DNA of 64,000 bases, taken from positions 36,938 through 100,937 of the forward strand of contig DQNS01000122.1 of NCBI GenBank assembly GCA_015659035.1. Reading direction: 5' to 3'. Below the pieces are notes generated by a model. The model had not been told where the DNA came from. It ran no database searches and saw only the letters and a list, made by a program, of their open reading frames with translations. This DNA comes from Acidobacteriota bacterium (GTDB lineage: Bacteria > Acidobacteriota > Vicinamibacteria > Vicinamibacterales > UBA8438). Below are positions 1 to 6,785 of the stretch, piece after piece. Both the position numbers and the translations under genes were made by a program. Each line of letters opens with the position of its first letter. Within the stretch, counting starts at the first letter, position 1.

Positions 1-168
1 CTGGTCAATCTGGTCGAGCGGCGCGTATCGAGTGAAGGCGCGGGTCCCGCCGAAGTAGGGCCACTCCCCGGATGGGGTCTCGCCGTCCTGCGCTGACCCG
101 GCGATGGTCGCCAGACCCGCCAACCCGACAACGAGCAGGACCCCGACACGGGGCCGGGCAAGCGACAT
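1..168 (-). CDS. PQQ-type quinoprotein dehydrogenase, N-terminus only (runs off left edge)
   Basis: Reverse-strand frame opening at an ATG at 168 and still open at the window edge (56 codons). A basic N-terminus and hydrophobic stretch ending near an Ala-Gln look like a Sec signal peptide. The following GEWPYFGGTRAFTRYAPL resembles the start of membrane or periplasmic PQQ-binding beta-propeller alcohol/glucose dehydrogenases (family pattern W-x-x-Y/F-G-G-x-x-x-x-x-R-Y-S/A-P-L). A GAGG ribosome-binding site lies at 177-180. It starts 13 nt after the DinB gene, so it is probably the third gene of that operon. Substrate cannot be told from 56 residues. Confidence 0.7.
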   Translation of the reverse strand, partial: MSLARPRVGVLLVVGLAGLATIAGSAQDGETPSGEWPYFGGTRAFTRYAPLDQIDQ

Positions 169-181
169 CGCTACTGCCTCC

Positions 182-751
182 TTACTCGACCGTACCGAGG
201 GGGTACCCGGGCGCCGCCTTGATCTCCTCGATCTGGTGGATGTGCCGCTGGTTGTGCAACGGGATATAGAGCAGCCACTGATAGGCATTGAGGGTACCGA
301 ACACCGGGCGATGATGGTCGAGCGTGCGCGCCTTGAGCGGGTCGGGGGTCGTCTCGGCGAAGGCGAGGGACCGGGCCCGCCGCTCGCGGTAGACCCGGAG
401 CGCTTCCTCGCGCCCCACCCTGCCGGTCGGCACCACCCTCTCGGGGGCGTCCCGCGGCGTGCCGCGGTCGCGCAGCATCTTCTCGATCAGCCCGTCCTTC
501 CCGGTGGTGGCGGATTGCCAGTCCGGGTTCGTCTCCATGTCGAGCGCCCGCTCGACGCGGCCGAACAGCCCACGCTCAACCAGTCCGAGGTGCTCGGCGA
601 TCAGCCCGATCGACCACCGGTCCGGCCCCGGCCGGAAGTCCCACTGGGCGTCGGTCACCGGCTCGACCGTCGCGAGGAAGTCGTCGCGGGTCTGCTGCAG
701 TAGCCGCACCACGCGCGCGCGTTCAGCGTCGGACATGTACGGGGCTGTCAT
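182..751 (-). CDS. DinB-family four-helix-bundle protein
   Basis: 189 aa, typical length for DinB/YfiT-like proteins, which bind a divalent metal through three histidines and include thiol-dependent transferases. The expected ligands are visible: His54 in AEHL near the end of helix 2, and His166-x3-His170 in HNQRHIHQIEEIK near the C-terminus, the usual DinB signature. Sits 9 nt downstream of the MBL-fold gene and 13 nt upstream of the quinoprotein gene, so the three are likely cotranscribed. Substrate unknown; annotation is at family level only. Confidence 0.85.
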   Translation of the reverse strand: MTAPYMSDAERARVVRLLQQTRDDFLATVEPVTDAQWDFRPGPDRWSIGLIAEHLGLVERGLFGRVERALDMETNPDWQSATTGKDGLIEKMLRDRGTPRDAPERVVPTGRVGREEALRVYRERRARSLAFAETTPDPLKARTLDHHRPVFGTLNAYQWLLYIPLHNQRHIHQIEEIKAAPGYPLGTVE

Positions 752-760
752 TCTCGCGTC

Positions 761-1684
761 TCACTCCCCTCCCACTCCGCGCTTCTTCCAGTAGCGCGCG
801 AGACCGAGCCAGCCCTGCCAGAGCGGGGCCGCCTGGTCGTACCGCGCGGCGGCGCTGTCGGGCATGTGCCGCTGCAGATACCGACGGGCCTCGTCGGTGA
901 ACAGATTGACCCGTTCCTCGTCTGTCACGTCCCGCTCGACGATCGTCTTCGCCAGCGCCGCGATGCCATCGAGATGCTCAACCAGGCTGGCCAGGTGTGT
1001 CGCCGGGTCGCCGTGAGGGCCGAAATGAGTGATGAAAAGCGTCTCGGCCCCCCACCGGTCGATCAGCGCCACGCTCGCCTTCCAGGCGTCGATGTCGATG
1101 TCCGGTGGCGGCGTCGGCGGCATGACGAACAGATCGGCGCCGGTGCGAATACCGGCCGTGTCCCCGACGAACGCCACCCCGCTGGACCGGTCGAAGAAAC
1201 TGACGTGGTGCGAGGCGTGACCTGGTGTGTAGGCCACCTCGAAATCCCGGTCGGCCACCGAGATCCGCTCACCGCCACCGAGGATCTGCACGTTGTCCCG
1301 CGGCACCGGCAGAAACTCGCCCCACAACCGGTCCATGTCGTCGCCATAGAGCCGGCTCGCGCTGCGCAACAGCTTGGTCGGGTCCACCATGTGCGGTGCG
1401 CCCCGTTCGTGCACGTACACCTGGATGTCGGGGTTGTCCCGCACGAGCGTGCCGGTGGCGCCGGCGTGGTCGAGGTGAATGTGGGTCAACAGCACGGTCC
1501 GGACATCGCCGATCGCGATGCCGTGTTCCCTCAGCATCCCGCGCAACGTGTCGAGACAGGTCGAGGGTCCCGGGTCGACCAGCGCCACACCGGCTGGGCC
1601 CTGGAGCACGGCGGTGGCGATGACTCGAGGATGCTCGAGGAACATGAGATCGCCATACGTGATGCCGCGTGCAATGGTCTGCAT
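761..1684 (-). CDS. MBL-fold metallo-hydrolase
   Basis: 307 aa. The metallo-beta-lactamase motif THIHLDHAG places metal ligands at His68, His70, Asp72 and His73. Further ligands follow in PGHASHHVSFF and in FITHFGPHGD, so both zinc sites appear intact. This resembles the glyoxalase II-like / quorum-lactonase-like MBL group with an added C-terminal helical region, not a beta-lactamase. Cytoplasmic, no signal peptide. First gene of a probable three-gene operon with DinB and a quinoprotein. A TATGAT-like -10 lies about 9 nt before the ATG with no Shine-Dalgarno between, so the mRNA may be nearly leaderless. Substrate not deducible. Confidence 0.85.
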   Translation of the reverse strand: MQTIARGITYGDLMFLEHPRVIATAVLQGPAGVALVDPGPSTCLDTLRGMLREHGIAIGDVRTVLLTHIHLDHAGATGTLVRDNPDIQVYVHERGAPHMVDPTKLLRSASRLYGDDMDRLWGEFLPVPRDNVQILGGGERISVADRDFEVAYTPGHASHHVSFFDRSSGVAFVGDTAGIRTGADLFVMPPTPPPDIDIDAWKASVALIDRWGAETLFITHFGPHGDPATHLASLVEHLDGIAALAKTIVERDVTDEERVNLFTDEARRYLQRHMPDSAAARYDQAAPLWQGWLGLARYWKKRGVGGE

Positions 1685-1717
1685 AGAGCTGGGATCATAC
1701 TATGTGGGCCAGGCTGT

Positions 1718-1761
1718 TAGACCTCTCGAGCGGGACGTTCAACGCGGATTCTCCAGGTCTA
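1718..1761. repeat. Inverted repeat with 30-nt loop
   Basis: TAGACCT at 1718-1724 is mirrored by AGGTCTA at 1755-1761. It lies between the divergent MBL and clpS genes and could be an operator or part of the larger repeat cluster that follows. The arms resemble, but are not identical to, the TAGACATCTCC arms of the 89-bp elements elsewhere in the window. Confidence 0.4.
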
Positions 1762-1812
1762 GCAGCCGCTGCCGCGCTTGACCTATCGCGCGCTCCATAG
1801 TCTGATCGGCTA

Positions 1813-1976
1813 GTGTTCTGCCTTAGAGGTTCGGTGCGTGAGTCCCGGCGCGCGGCGCCCGGGTGGCAAGGCGCGACGAGGGAGTATGCCGGCAGTATTC
1901 GACCGAGGAGCAACGCCGCCAGGCGGGATGCCCCGCCCAGGAATCATGTGGCGAACCTCTGAGACAGGACACTCAG
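1813..1976. repeat. Composite intergenic repeat bounded by inverted copies of a 17-bp motif
   Basis: The right end (1956-1972) reads CCTCTGAGACAGGACAC. A degenerate reverse copy sits at 1813-1838. Between them, 1866-1941 holds a copy of a roughly 75-bp dispersed repeat beginning GGCGCGACGAGGGAG and ending in CAGGCGGGATGCCCC. Related copies occur at 4707-4792, 25836-25905, 60198-60250 and 60308-60345. The whole is a MITE-like arrangement about 165 bp long ending at the clpS start codon; no transposase is nearby. Confidence 0.6.
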
Positions 1977-2288
1977 ATGGCACCTGACCCGCACACTGAC
2001 CACGGGGTCCTCGAGGAGACCCGGCAGAAGACCCGGAAGCCGACGCTCTACAAGGTCATCCTGCTGAACGACGACTACACTACGATGGAGTTCGTGCTGC
2101 AGGTTCTGGAGACCGTGTTCCACAAGACACCGGCAGCGGCCCACCGGGTCATGATGCAGGTGCACCTCGAGGGACACGCTGTGTGCGGGGCCTACAGCTA
2201 CGAGGTGGCCGAGACCAAGGTCGCGACGGTCCAGGACCTGGCCAAGCAGGACGGTTTTCCGCTGCAGGCGACGCTCGAGGAGGAATGA
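1977..2288 (+). CDS. clpS: ATP-dependent Clp protease adaptor ClpS
   Basis: 103 aa from the ATG at 1977, the usual ClpS size. The conserved core is present: VILLNDDYTTMEFV (N-degron pocket with the Asn-Asp-Asp loop), HKTPAAAHRVMMQVH (helix with the pocket Met and His) and the terminal VATVQDLAKQDGFPL. An upstream extension of the frame covers intergenic repeat sequence and was excluded. ClpS hands proteins with destabilising N-terminal residues to ClpA. clpA begins 9 nt downstream, the standard clpS-clpA operon. A 17-bp dispersed repeat directly precedes the start codon. Confidence 0.95.
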   Translation: MAPDPHTDHGVLEETRQKTRKPTLYKVILLNDDYTTMEFVLQVLETVFHKTPAAAHRVMMQVHLEGHAVCGAYSYEVAETKVATVQDLAKQDGFPLQATLEEE

Positions 2289-2297
2289 CAGCAACCT

Positions 2298-4613
2298 ATG
2301 TTCAGCGCTGCGCTCGAACTGATTCTCAACGTCGCCTATCGGGAGGCCGCGGCGCGGCGGCACACGCATCTGACGCTCGAGCACCTGCTCTACGCCCTGG
2401 CGCACGACCCCGACGGTGAGAAGATTCTGGCCGCGTGCGGCGGTGACCTGCCGGCGCTCCGACATTCGCTCGACGAGTTTCTCGGCACCCTCGAACAGTT
2501 TTCCCGCGGCGCGCGTGGCCGGGAACCGGACCAGACCCTCGCGTTCCAGCGGGTCCTGCAAACTGCGGTCTTGCACGTGCAGAGCGCCGGCAAGGACGAG
2601 GTCCGGTTCGGGGACGTGCTCGCGGCCATTCTCCAGCAACCGAACTCCTACGCGGCGGAGCTGCTGCAATCGCAGGACATCACACGGCTCGACGTCCTGA
2701 ACTACATCTCGCACGGCATCTCGAAGATACCGACCGTGGCGGGCGACGGCGCCGCGACCGGATCGGCCGACGCGGGCGCCGGGCCGGATGGCCCCGCCCC
2801 GTCTCGCGACCCGCTCACGGCGTTCGCCGTCAATCTGACCGACCGTGCCACACGCGGCCAGCTCGACCCGCTGATCGGACGCACCGAGGAGCTGCAGCGT
2901 ACGCTCGAGATTCTCTGCCGGCGGCGCAAGAACAACCCGGTGTTCGTCGGCGATGCCGGTGTCGGCAAGACCGCCATGGCCGAGGGGCTGGCGTGCCGGC
3001 TGCTCGAGGACGACGTGCCGACGCAGCTGCGCGGCGCGGAGGTGTTCGCGCTCGACACGGCGGCGTTGCTCGCCGGCACCCGGTTCCGCGGCGATTTCGA
3101 GGAACGGTTCAAGGCGGTGGTCGACGCGCTCGCGGGGCGCCCGACACCGATTCTGTTCATCGACGAGGTCCACACGACGGTCGGGGCCGGCGCGACGACC
3201 GGGGGCACCATGGACCTAGCCACGCTGATCAAACCGGTCCTCGCGGCAGGCGAGCTCCGGATCATCGGCTCGACCACGTTCGACGAGTTCAAGCACATCG
3301 AGCGGGACCGGGGGCTGGCACGCCGGCTCCAGAAAGTGGTCATCGAAGAGGCGAGTGTCGACGAGACCGTCGAGATTCTCAGGGGGCTGCGATCGCGTTA
3401 CGAGGAGCACCATCGCGTGTCCTACACCGAGGGGGCGCTGAAGGGTGCGGCCAAACTGGCCGGCCGCCATCTGCGTGACTCACGGCTCCCGGACAGCGCC
3501 ATCGACGTGATCGACGAGGCGGGTGCCAGGATGGCCGCGACCCTGACCGACGTCGTCGCGCGGGTACCCGCCGCCGCGACCCGCCACCGTGTAACGGCGG
3601 CCCACATTCAGCGCGTGGTCGCCCGGATGGCCCGCATCCCGGAGAAACAGGCGTCCAGCTCGGACAAGGAACGACTGCGCACACTCGACGACGCGTTGCG
3701 CCGTGTGGTGTTCGGGCAGCACAACGCCGTCGCCGCCGTGGTGACCGCGATCAAGCGCGCGCGGGCCGGGCTCGGTCAACCGGACCATCCGGCCGGCTGC
3801 TTCCTGTTCACCGGACCGACCGGGGTCGGGAAAACCGAGCTGGCCAAGCAGCTGGCCATCCACCTGGGGAACGAGTTCATCCGCTACGACATGAGCGAGT
3901 ACATGGAGAAGCATGCCGTGGCACGACTGATCGGCGCCCCACCCGGCTATGTGGGCTTCGAGCAGGGAGGGCTGCTCGTCGACGCCGTGCGGGCACACCC
4001 CTACGCCGTGCTGCTGCTCGACGAGATCGAGAAGGCGCACCCGGACGTCTTCAACATCCTGCTCCAGGTGATGGATCACGCGACCCTGACGGACAATAAC
4101 GGCCGGAAGGCCGATTTCAGGCAGGTCGTCGTGATCATGACCTCGAACGCCGGGTCGCGCGAGTTGAACACCGCGCCGATCGGCTTCAGCGAGGACCAGG
4201 CGGCCGGCGGCAAGGGCCGTACGAAGGCGGCCATCGAGCGCGTCTTCAGCCCGGAGTTCCGTAACCGGCTGGACGCCATCGTCTTCTTCGACAGTCTGGC
4301 GCCGGAGGTGGTGGAGACGATCGTCGAGAAGTTCGTCCTGCAGCTCGAAACCCAGCTCGCGGAGCGTCACGTGGCGATCACGCTGGAGCCGGACGCGCGC
4401 GCCTGGCTGGCAAAGAAGGGGTACGACCCCAAGTTCGGCGCCCGCCCGCTGGCGCGGCTGATCCAGACCGAGGTACGCGACCCGTTGACCAACGAAATTC
4501 TCTTCGGCCGTCTGGAACATGGCGGCACCGTGCGGATCGGCCTCACGGACGACGCGCTCCGCTTCGAGGTCGACCCACGAGCACAAACCAACGACAGCGA
4601 CGACGACGAGTGA
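2298..4613 (+). CDS. clpA: ATP-dependent Clp protease ATP-binding subunit ClpA
   Basis: 771 aa, close to the usual 750-760 for ClpA. N-terminal Clp double repeat (about 1-145), then AAA+ module D1 with Walker A GDAGVGKT near residue 218 and Walker B ILFIDEVHT, then D2 with Walker A GPTGVGKT near residue 507 and Walker B VLLLDEIEKAHPDV. The long ClpB middle coiled coil is absent, which separates it from ClpB and fits ClpA. It unfolds substrates and feeds them to ClpP, which is not in this window. The C-terminus is acidic. Probably translated from the clpS transcript. Confidence 0.96.
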   Translation: MFSAALELILNVAYREAAARRHTHLTLEHLLYALAHDPDGEKILAACGGDLPALRHSLDEFLGTLEQFSRGARGREPDQTLAFQRVLQTAVLHVQSAGKDEVRFGDVLAAILQQPNSYAAELLQSQDITRLDVLNYISHGISKIPTVAGDGAATGSADAGAGPDGPAPSRDPLTAFAVNLTDRATRGQLDPLIGRTEELQRTLEILCRRRKNNPVFVGDAGVGKTAMAEGLACRLLEDDVPTQLRGAEVFALDTAALLAGTRFRGDFEERFKAVVDALAGRPTPILFIDEVHTTVGAGATTGGTMDLATLIKPVLAAGELRIIGSTTFDEFKHIERDRGLARRLQKVVIEEASVDETVEILRGLRSRYEEHHRVSYTEGALKGAAKLAGRHLRDSRLPDSAIDVIDEAGARMAATLTDVVARVPAAATRHRVTAAHIQRVVARMARIPEKQASSSDKERLRTLDDALRRVVFGQHNAVAAVVTAIKRARAGLGQPDHPAGCFLFTGPTGVGKTELAKQLAIHLGNEFIRYDMSEYMEKHAVARLIGAPPGYVGFEQGGLLVDAVRAHPYAVLLLDEIEKAHPDVFNILLQVMDHATLTDNNGRKADFRQVVVIMTSNAGSRELNTAPIGFSEDQAAGGKGRTKAAIERVFSPEFRNRLDAIVFFDSLAPEVVETIVEKFVLQLETQLAERHVAITLEPDARAWLAKKGYDPKFGARPLARLIQTEVRDPLTNEILFGRLEHGGTVRIGLTDDALRFEVDPRAQTNDSDDDE

Positions 4614-4706
4614 CCGGGCCTCCCCCCCCCGGGGCCGACTTAGTGGTCCCTGGCATAGGTACGGCCACGCACCGAGGGCCGCCGCGATCAACGTGGCATT
4701 CGCCTC

Positions 4707-4792
4707 GCAAGACGCGACGAGGGAGCATCCCGGTGGTATGCGACCGAGGAGCAACGCAGCCCAGGCGGGATGGCCCACCCGGAAGGTGCCTT
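4707..4792. repeat. Copy of the GGCGCGACGAGGGAG dispersed repeat
   Basis: About 80 bp aligning with 1866-1941: a variant of GCGCGACGAGGGAG, then GCGACCGAGGAGCAACGC, then CAGGCGGGATG. It occupies most of the 200-bp gap between clpA and the small minus-strand gene. The gap also begins with a run of nine C residues (about 4622-4630). Confidence 0.6.
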
Positions 4793-4813
4793 GCAAATGA
4801 CCCGGACAGGCCT

Positions 4814-5005
4814 CTAGTTGGTGGTGTCGGGATCGAGCGCCAGCACGAGATCCTGCAGCCGCTCGATGTCGGTCTGCGCGGCATGCAGAATCGCCCGGCG
4901 TTCCTGGAGCGTTGGGGTCGACCAGTCCTCGCCGTCGAGCTTGACCCGCCCGTCAGGCTCGTAGTCCACGAGCACCGTGTCCATTGTCTCGATGTAGAGG
5001 CGCAT
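4814..5005 (-). CDS. Small conserved-looking hypothetical protein
   Basis: 63 aa, acidic, with no signal peptide or membrane segment. The first half looks like a small beta unit; the second half (TPTLQERRAILHAAQTDIERLQDLVLAL) is strongly helical and amphipathic. Codon usage matches the real genes (GC-rich third positions). No Shine-Dalgarno is visible before the ATG at 5005. It lies about 60 nt downstream of the ACT-domain gene on the same strand and may share its transcript. Function not recognised. Confidence 0.5.
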   Translation of the reverse strand: MRLYIETMDTVLVDYEPDGRVKLDGEDWSTPTLQERRAILHAAQTDIERLQDLVLALDPDTTN

Positions 5006-5067
5006 GTCTCAAAACCCAACGGGAGCCAAGAAGTCGGGCGTATCGGCCCGGTTTCCAACCCAGGTCC

Positions 5068-5451
5068 TTACATCCCGGCAGCGGTCGACGCGCGTTGCGC
5101 ATCGTCGACCGCGACGACGAGCGCGGTCATCTGATGCTCGGTGATCGCCGAGGCGAACGCGTAGTCGATGTTGACCCCGGCTGCACTCAGCATCCGGGTG
5201 GCCGACCCGATGGCACCGGGCCCGTTCGGTAGCTGGATGTACAGGACGTCCCGCTCCCCGAGCGCGTAGTCGCGGCCGCGCAGCAGACCGGCGGCGTGCA
5301 CAGGGTTGTCGGGCACGAGGTGCAGCACACCCGAGCTCTCGAGATTCATCGCGAGGACGTTGACCCTCTCGTCGGCCAGCACCTGACACAGTCGCGCCAG
5401 CGCGCCCGGTGTGTTCTCCAGTCGCAGCGTAAGCTCCGTGCGGATCGCCAT
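5068..5451 (-). CDS. Tandem ACT-domain protein
   Basis: 127 aa from ATG at 5451. Two ACT-like beta-alpha-beta-beta-alpha-beta units: residues 1-60 contain LENTPGALARLCQVLADERVNV, and residues 65-125 contain LPNGPGAIGSATRMLSAAGVNI. ACT domains bind amino acids or similar ligands and regulate enzymes; stand-alone tandem ACT proteins are common near amino-acid metabolism genes. Here an aminotransferase is divergently oriented just upstream, which fits a link to amino-acid metabolism (inference). Ligand unknown. Confidence 0.85.
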   Translation of the reverse strand: MAIRTELTLRLENTPGALARLCQVLADERVNVLAMNLESSGVLHLVPDNPVHAAGLLRGRDYALGERDVLYIQLPNGPGAIGSATRMLSAAGVNIDYAFASAITEHQMTALVVAVDDAQRASTAAGM

Positions 5452-5468
5452 GCCGGGAGGATACCACC

Positions 5469-5507
5469 GAGGAGACAGGAGACTGTCTCCCTGTCTCCTG
5501 ACTTCTT
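5469..5507. repeat. Inverted 7-bp-period repeat (heptad element 1)
   Basis: AGGAGACAGG at 5470-5479 pairs with CCTGTCTCCT at 5490-5499 around a 10-nt loop, followed by a further heptad CTGACTTC. It lies in the divergent spacer between the ACT gene and the aminotransferase. It belongs to the CTNCTGN heptad family seen at about a dozen gene junctions in the window. Confidence 0.75.
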
Positions 5508-5526
5508 CGAGCATCAGGGTGTGCGC

Positions 5527-5532
5527 TAAGAT
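5527..5532 (+). promoter_or_regulatory. Candidate -10 box for a leaderless aminotransferase mRNA
   Basis: TAAGAT lies 6 nt before the ATG at 5539, which would put the transcription start on or next to the start codon. No Shine-Dalgarno is present and no clear -35 box is seen 17 nt upstream. Confidence 0.45.
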
Positions 5533-5538
5533 GACCGG

Positions 5539-6756
5539 ATGGCTATGCGTGCGCCTACACCGATCGCCGTCGGCAGCCGCCTGAGACACTTCGCCTACGC
5601 CATCCGCAACGTGGTCGCGGAGGCCAAGAAGGTCGAAGAGAGTGGGCGCCCAGTCACGTATCTCAACATCGGGGACCCGGTCGCCTTCGGCTTCCGCACG
5701 CCGCCGCATCTGGTCGATGCGGTGGAACGGGCGATGCGGGACGGCGCAAACGGGTACACGCCGGCCGCTGGCATCTGGAAGATACGCGAGGCGGTGGCCG
5801 CCGCCTACGCGGCGGCGGGGATGCCGATCGCGCCAGACCGCGTCATTCTGACCTCGGGCACCTCGGAGGGCATCGAGCTGGCGTTGTCGGTGCTGGTCGA
5901 CACGGGCGACGAGGTCCTCGTGCCAGTTCCCACCTACCCGTTCTACACGGCGATGTTGGCCAAGCTGGGCGCCCGCAGTGTGACCTACCGCACCGACCCG
6001 GACAACGCGTGGATGCCGGACCTGGACCACATCGAGAGTCTGATCGGACCGGCGACCCGCGCGATCGTCATCATCGACCCCAACAACCCGACCGGCGCCG
6101 TCTACTCGACCGAGACCCGCCGTGCGCTGGTCGAGCTGGCCGAGACACACGGCATCGTGATCCTGGCCGACGAGGTCTATGCGGACCTCGCCTACGACGA
6201 GCCGGTGCCGCCGATCGGGGCGTTGGACCCCGACGCGCCGGTCATCTCCTTCTCGTCGATCTCAAAGACCTATCAGGCGCCCGGGTGGCGCGCCGGCTGG
6301 CTCGGCGTCAGCGGTGGTGGACGGCTCGACGCGGTGCTCAGCGCGATCAACGAGCTGGCTGACGGCCGGCTCTGCAGCACCGGTCCGATGCAATTCGCGA
6401 TCATGGCGGCGTTGACCGGCAACGACGACCACAAGGCAACCTTCGTCCACGCGCTGCGCGAGCGAGCCGAGGTGACAACCAGGCGGTTGAACGGCATCGA
6501 GGGCATCTCGTGCGTCCCGCCACGCGCGGCGTTTTACGCGATGCCGAAGGTCGAGCTGCCACCCGGCCGCACCGACGAGGACTACGTGGTCGGGCTGTTG
6601 CGCGCCACCGGGCTGTTGTGTGTCTATGGCTCGGGGTTCGGCACCGCACCCGGCGACGGCTTCTTTCGTATCGTCTTCCTGGCGGCACCACCGGAGCTCG
6701 AGGCGATTTACGACACGATCGCGGCCTTCACAGAGCGGTTTCGCGCGAGAGGCTAG
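5539..6756 (+). CDS. PLP-dependent class I/II aminotransferase (AlaA-like)
   Basis: 405 aa, normal for fold-type I aminotransferases. Visible landmarks: substrate-side YLNIGDPVAFGF, cofactor-binding TSGTSEG, the DPNNPTGAVY motif, ILADEVYADL with the Asp that binds the pyridine nitrogen, and the Schiff-base lysine Lys243 in SSISKTYQAPGWRAGW. The overall pattern is closest to alanine/glutamate-pyruvate aminotransferases of the AlaA type, but aspartate or other amino-acid specificity cannot be excluded. Divergent to a tandem ACT protein. Likely leaderless (see 5527-5532). Confidence 0.88.
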   Translation: MAMRAPTPIAVGSRLRHFAYAIRNVVAEAKKVEESGRPVTYLNIGDPVAFGFRTPPHLVDAVERAMRDGANGYTPAAGIWKIREAVAAAYAAAGMPIAPDRVILTSGTSEGIELALSVLVDTGDEVLVPVPTYPFYTAMLAKLGARSVTYRTDPDNAWMPDLDHIESLIGPATRAIVIIDPNNPTGAVYSTETRRALVELAETHGIVILADEVYADLAYDEPVPPIGALDPDAPVISFSSISKTYQAPGWRAGWLGVSGGGRLDAVLSAINELADGRLCSTGPMQFAIMAALTGNDDHKATFVHALRERAEVTTRRLNGIEGISCVPPRAAFYAMPKVELPPGRTDEDYVVGLLRATGLLCVYGSGFGTAPGDGFFRIVFLAAPPELEAIYDTIAAFTERFRARG

Positions 6757-6785
6757 TGCGTGTTTTTCAGACAGGACACGGTGTC

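Noticed and set aside
1944-3173. Minus-strand 409-codon frame opposite clpS-clpA
   Set aside because: Antisense shadow; the plus-strand genes have full family motifs.
3480-4796. Minus-strand 438-codon frame opposite clpA
   Set aside because: Antisense shadow rich in Arg/His/Val; part of it reads through the dispersed repeat at 4707.
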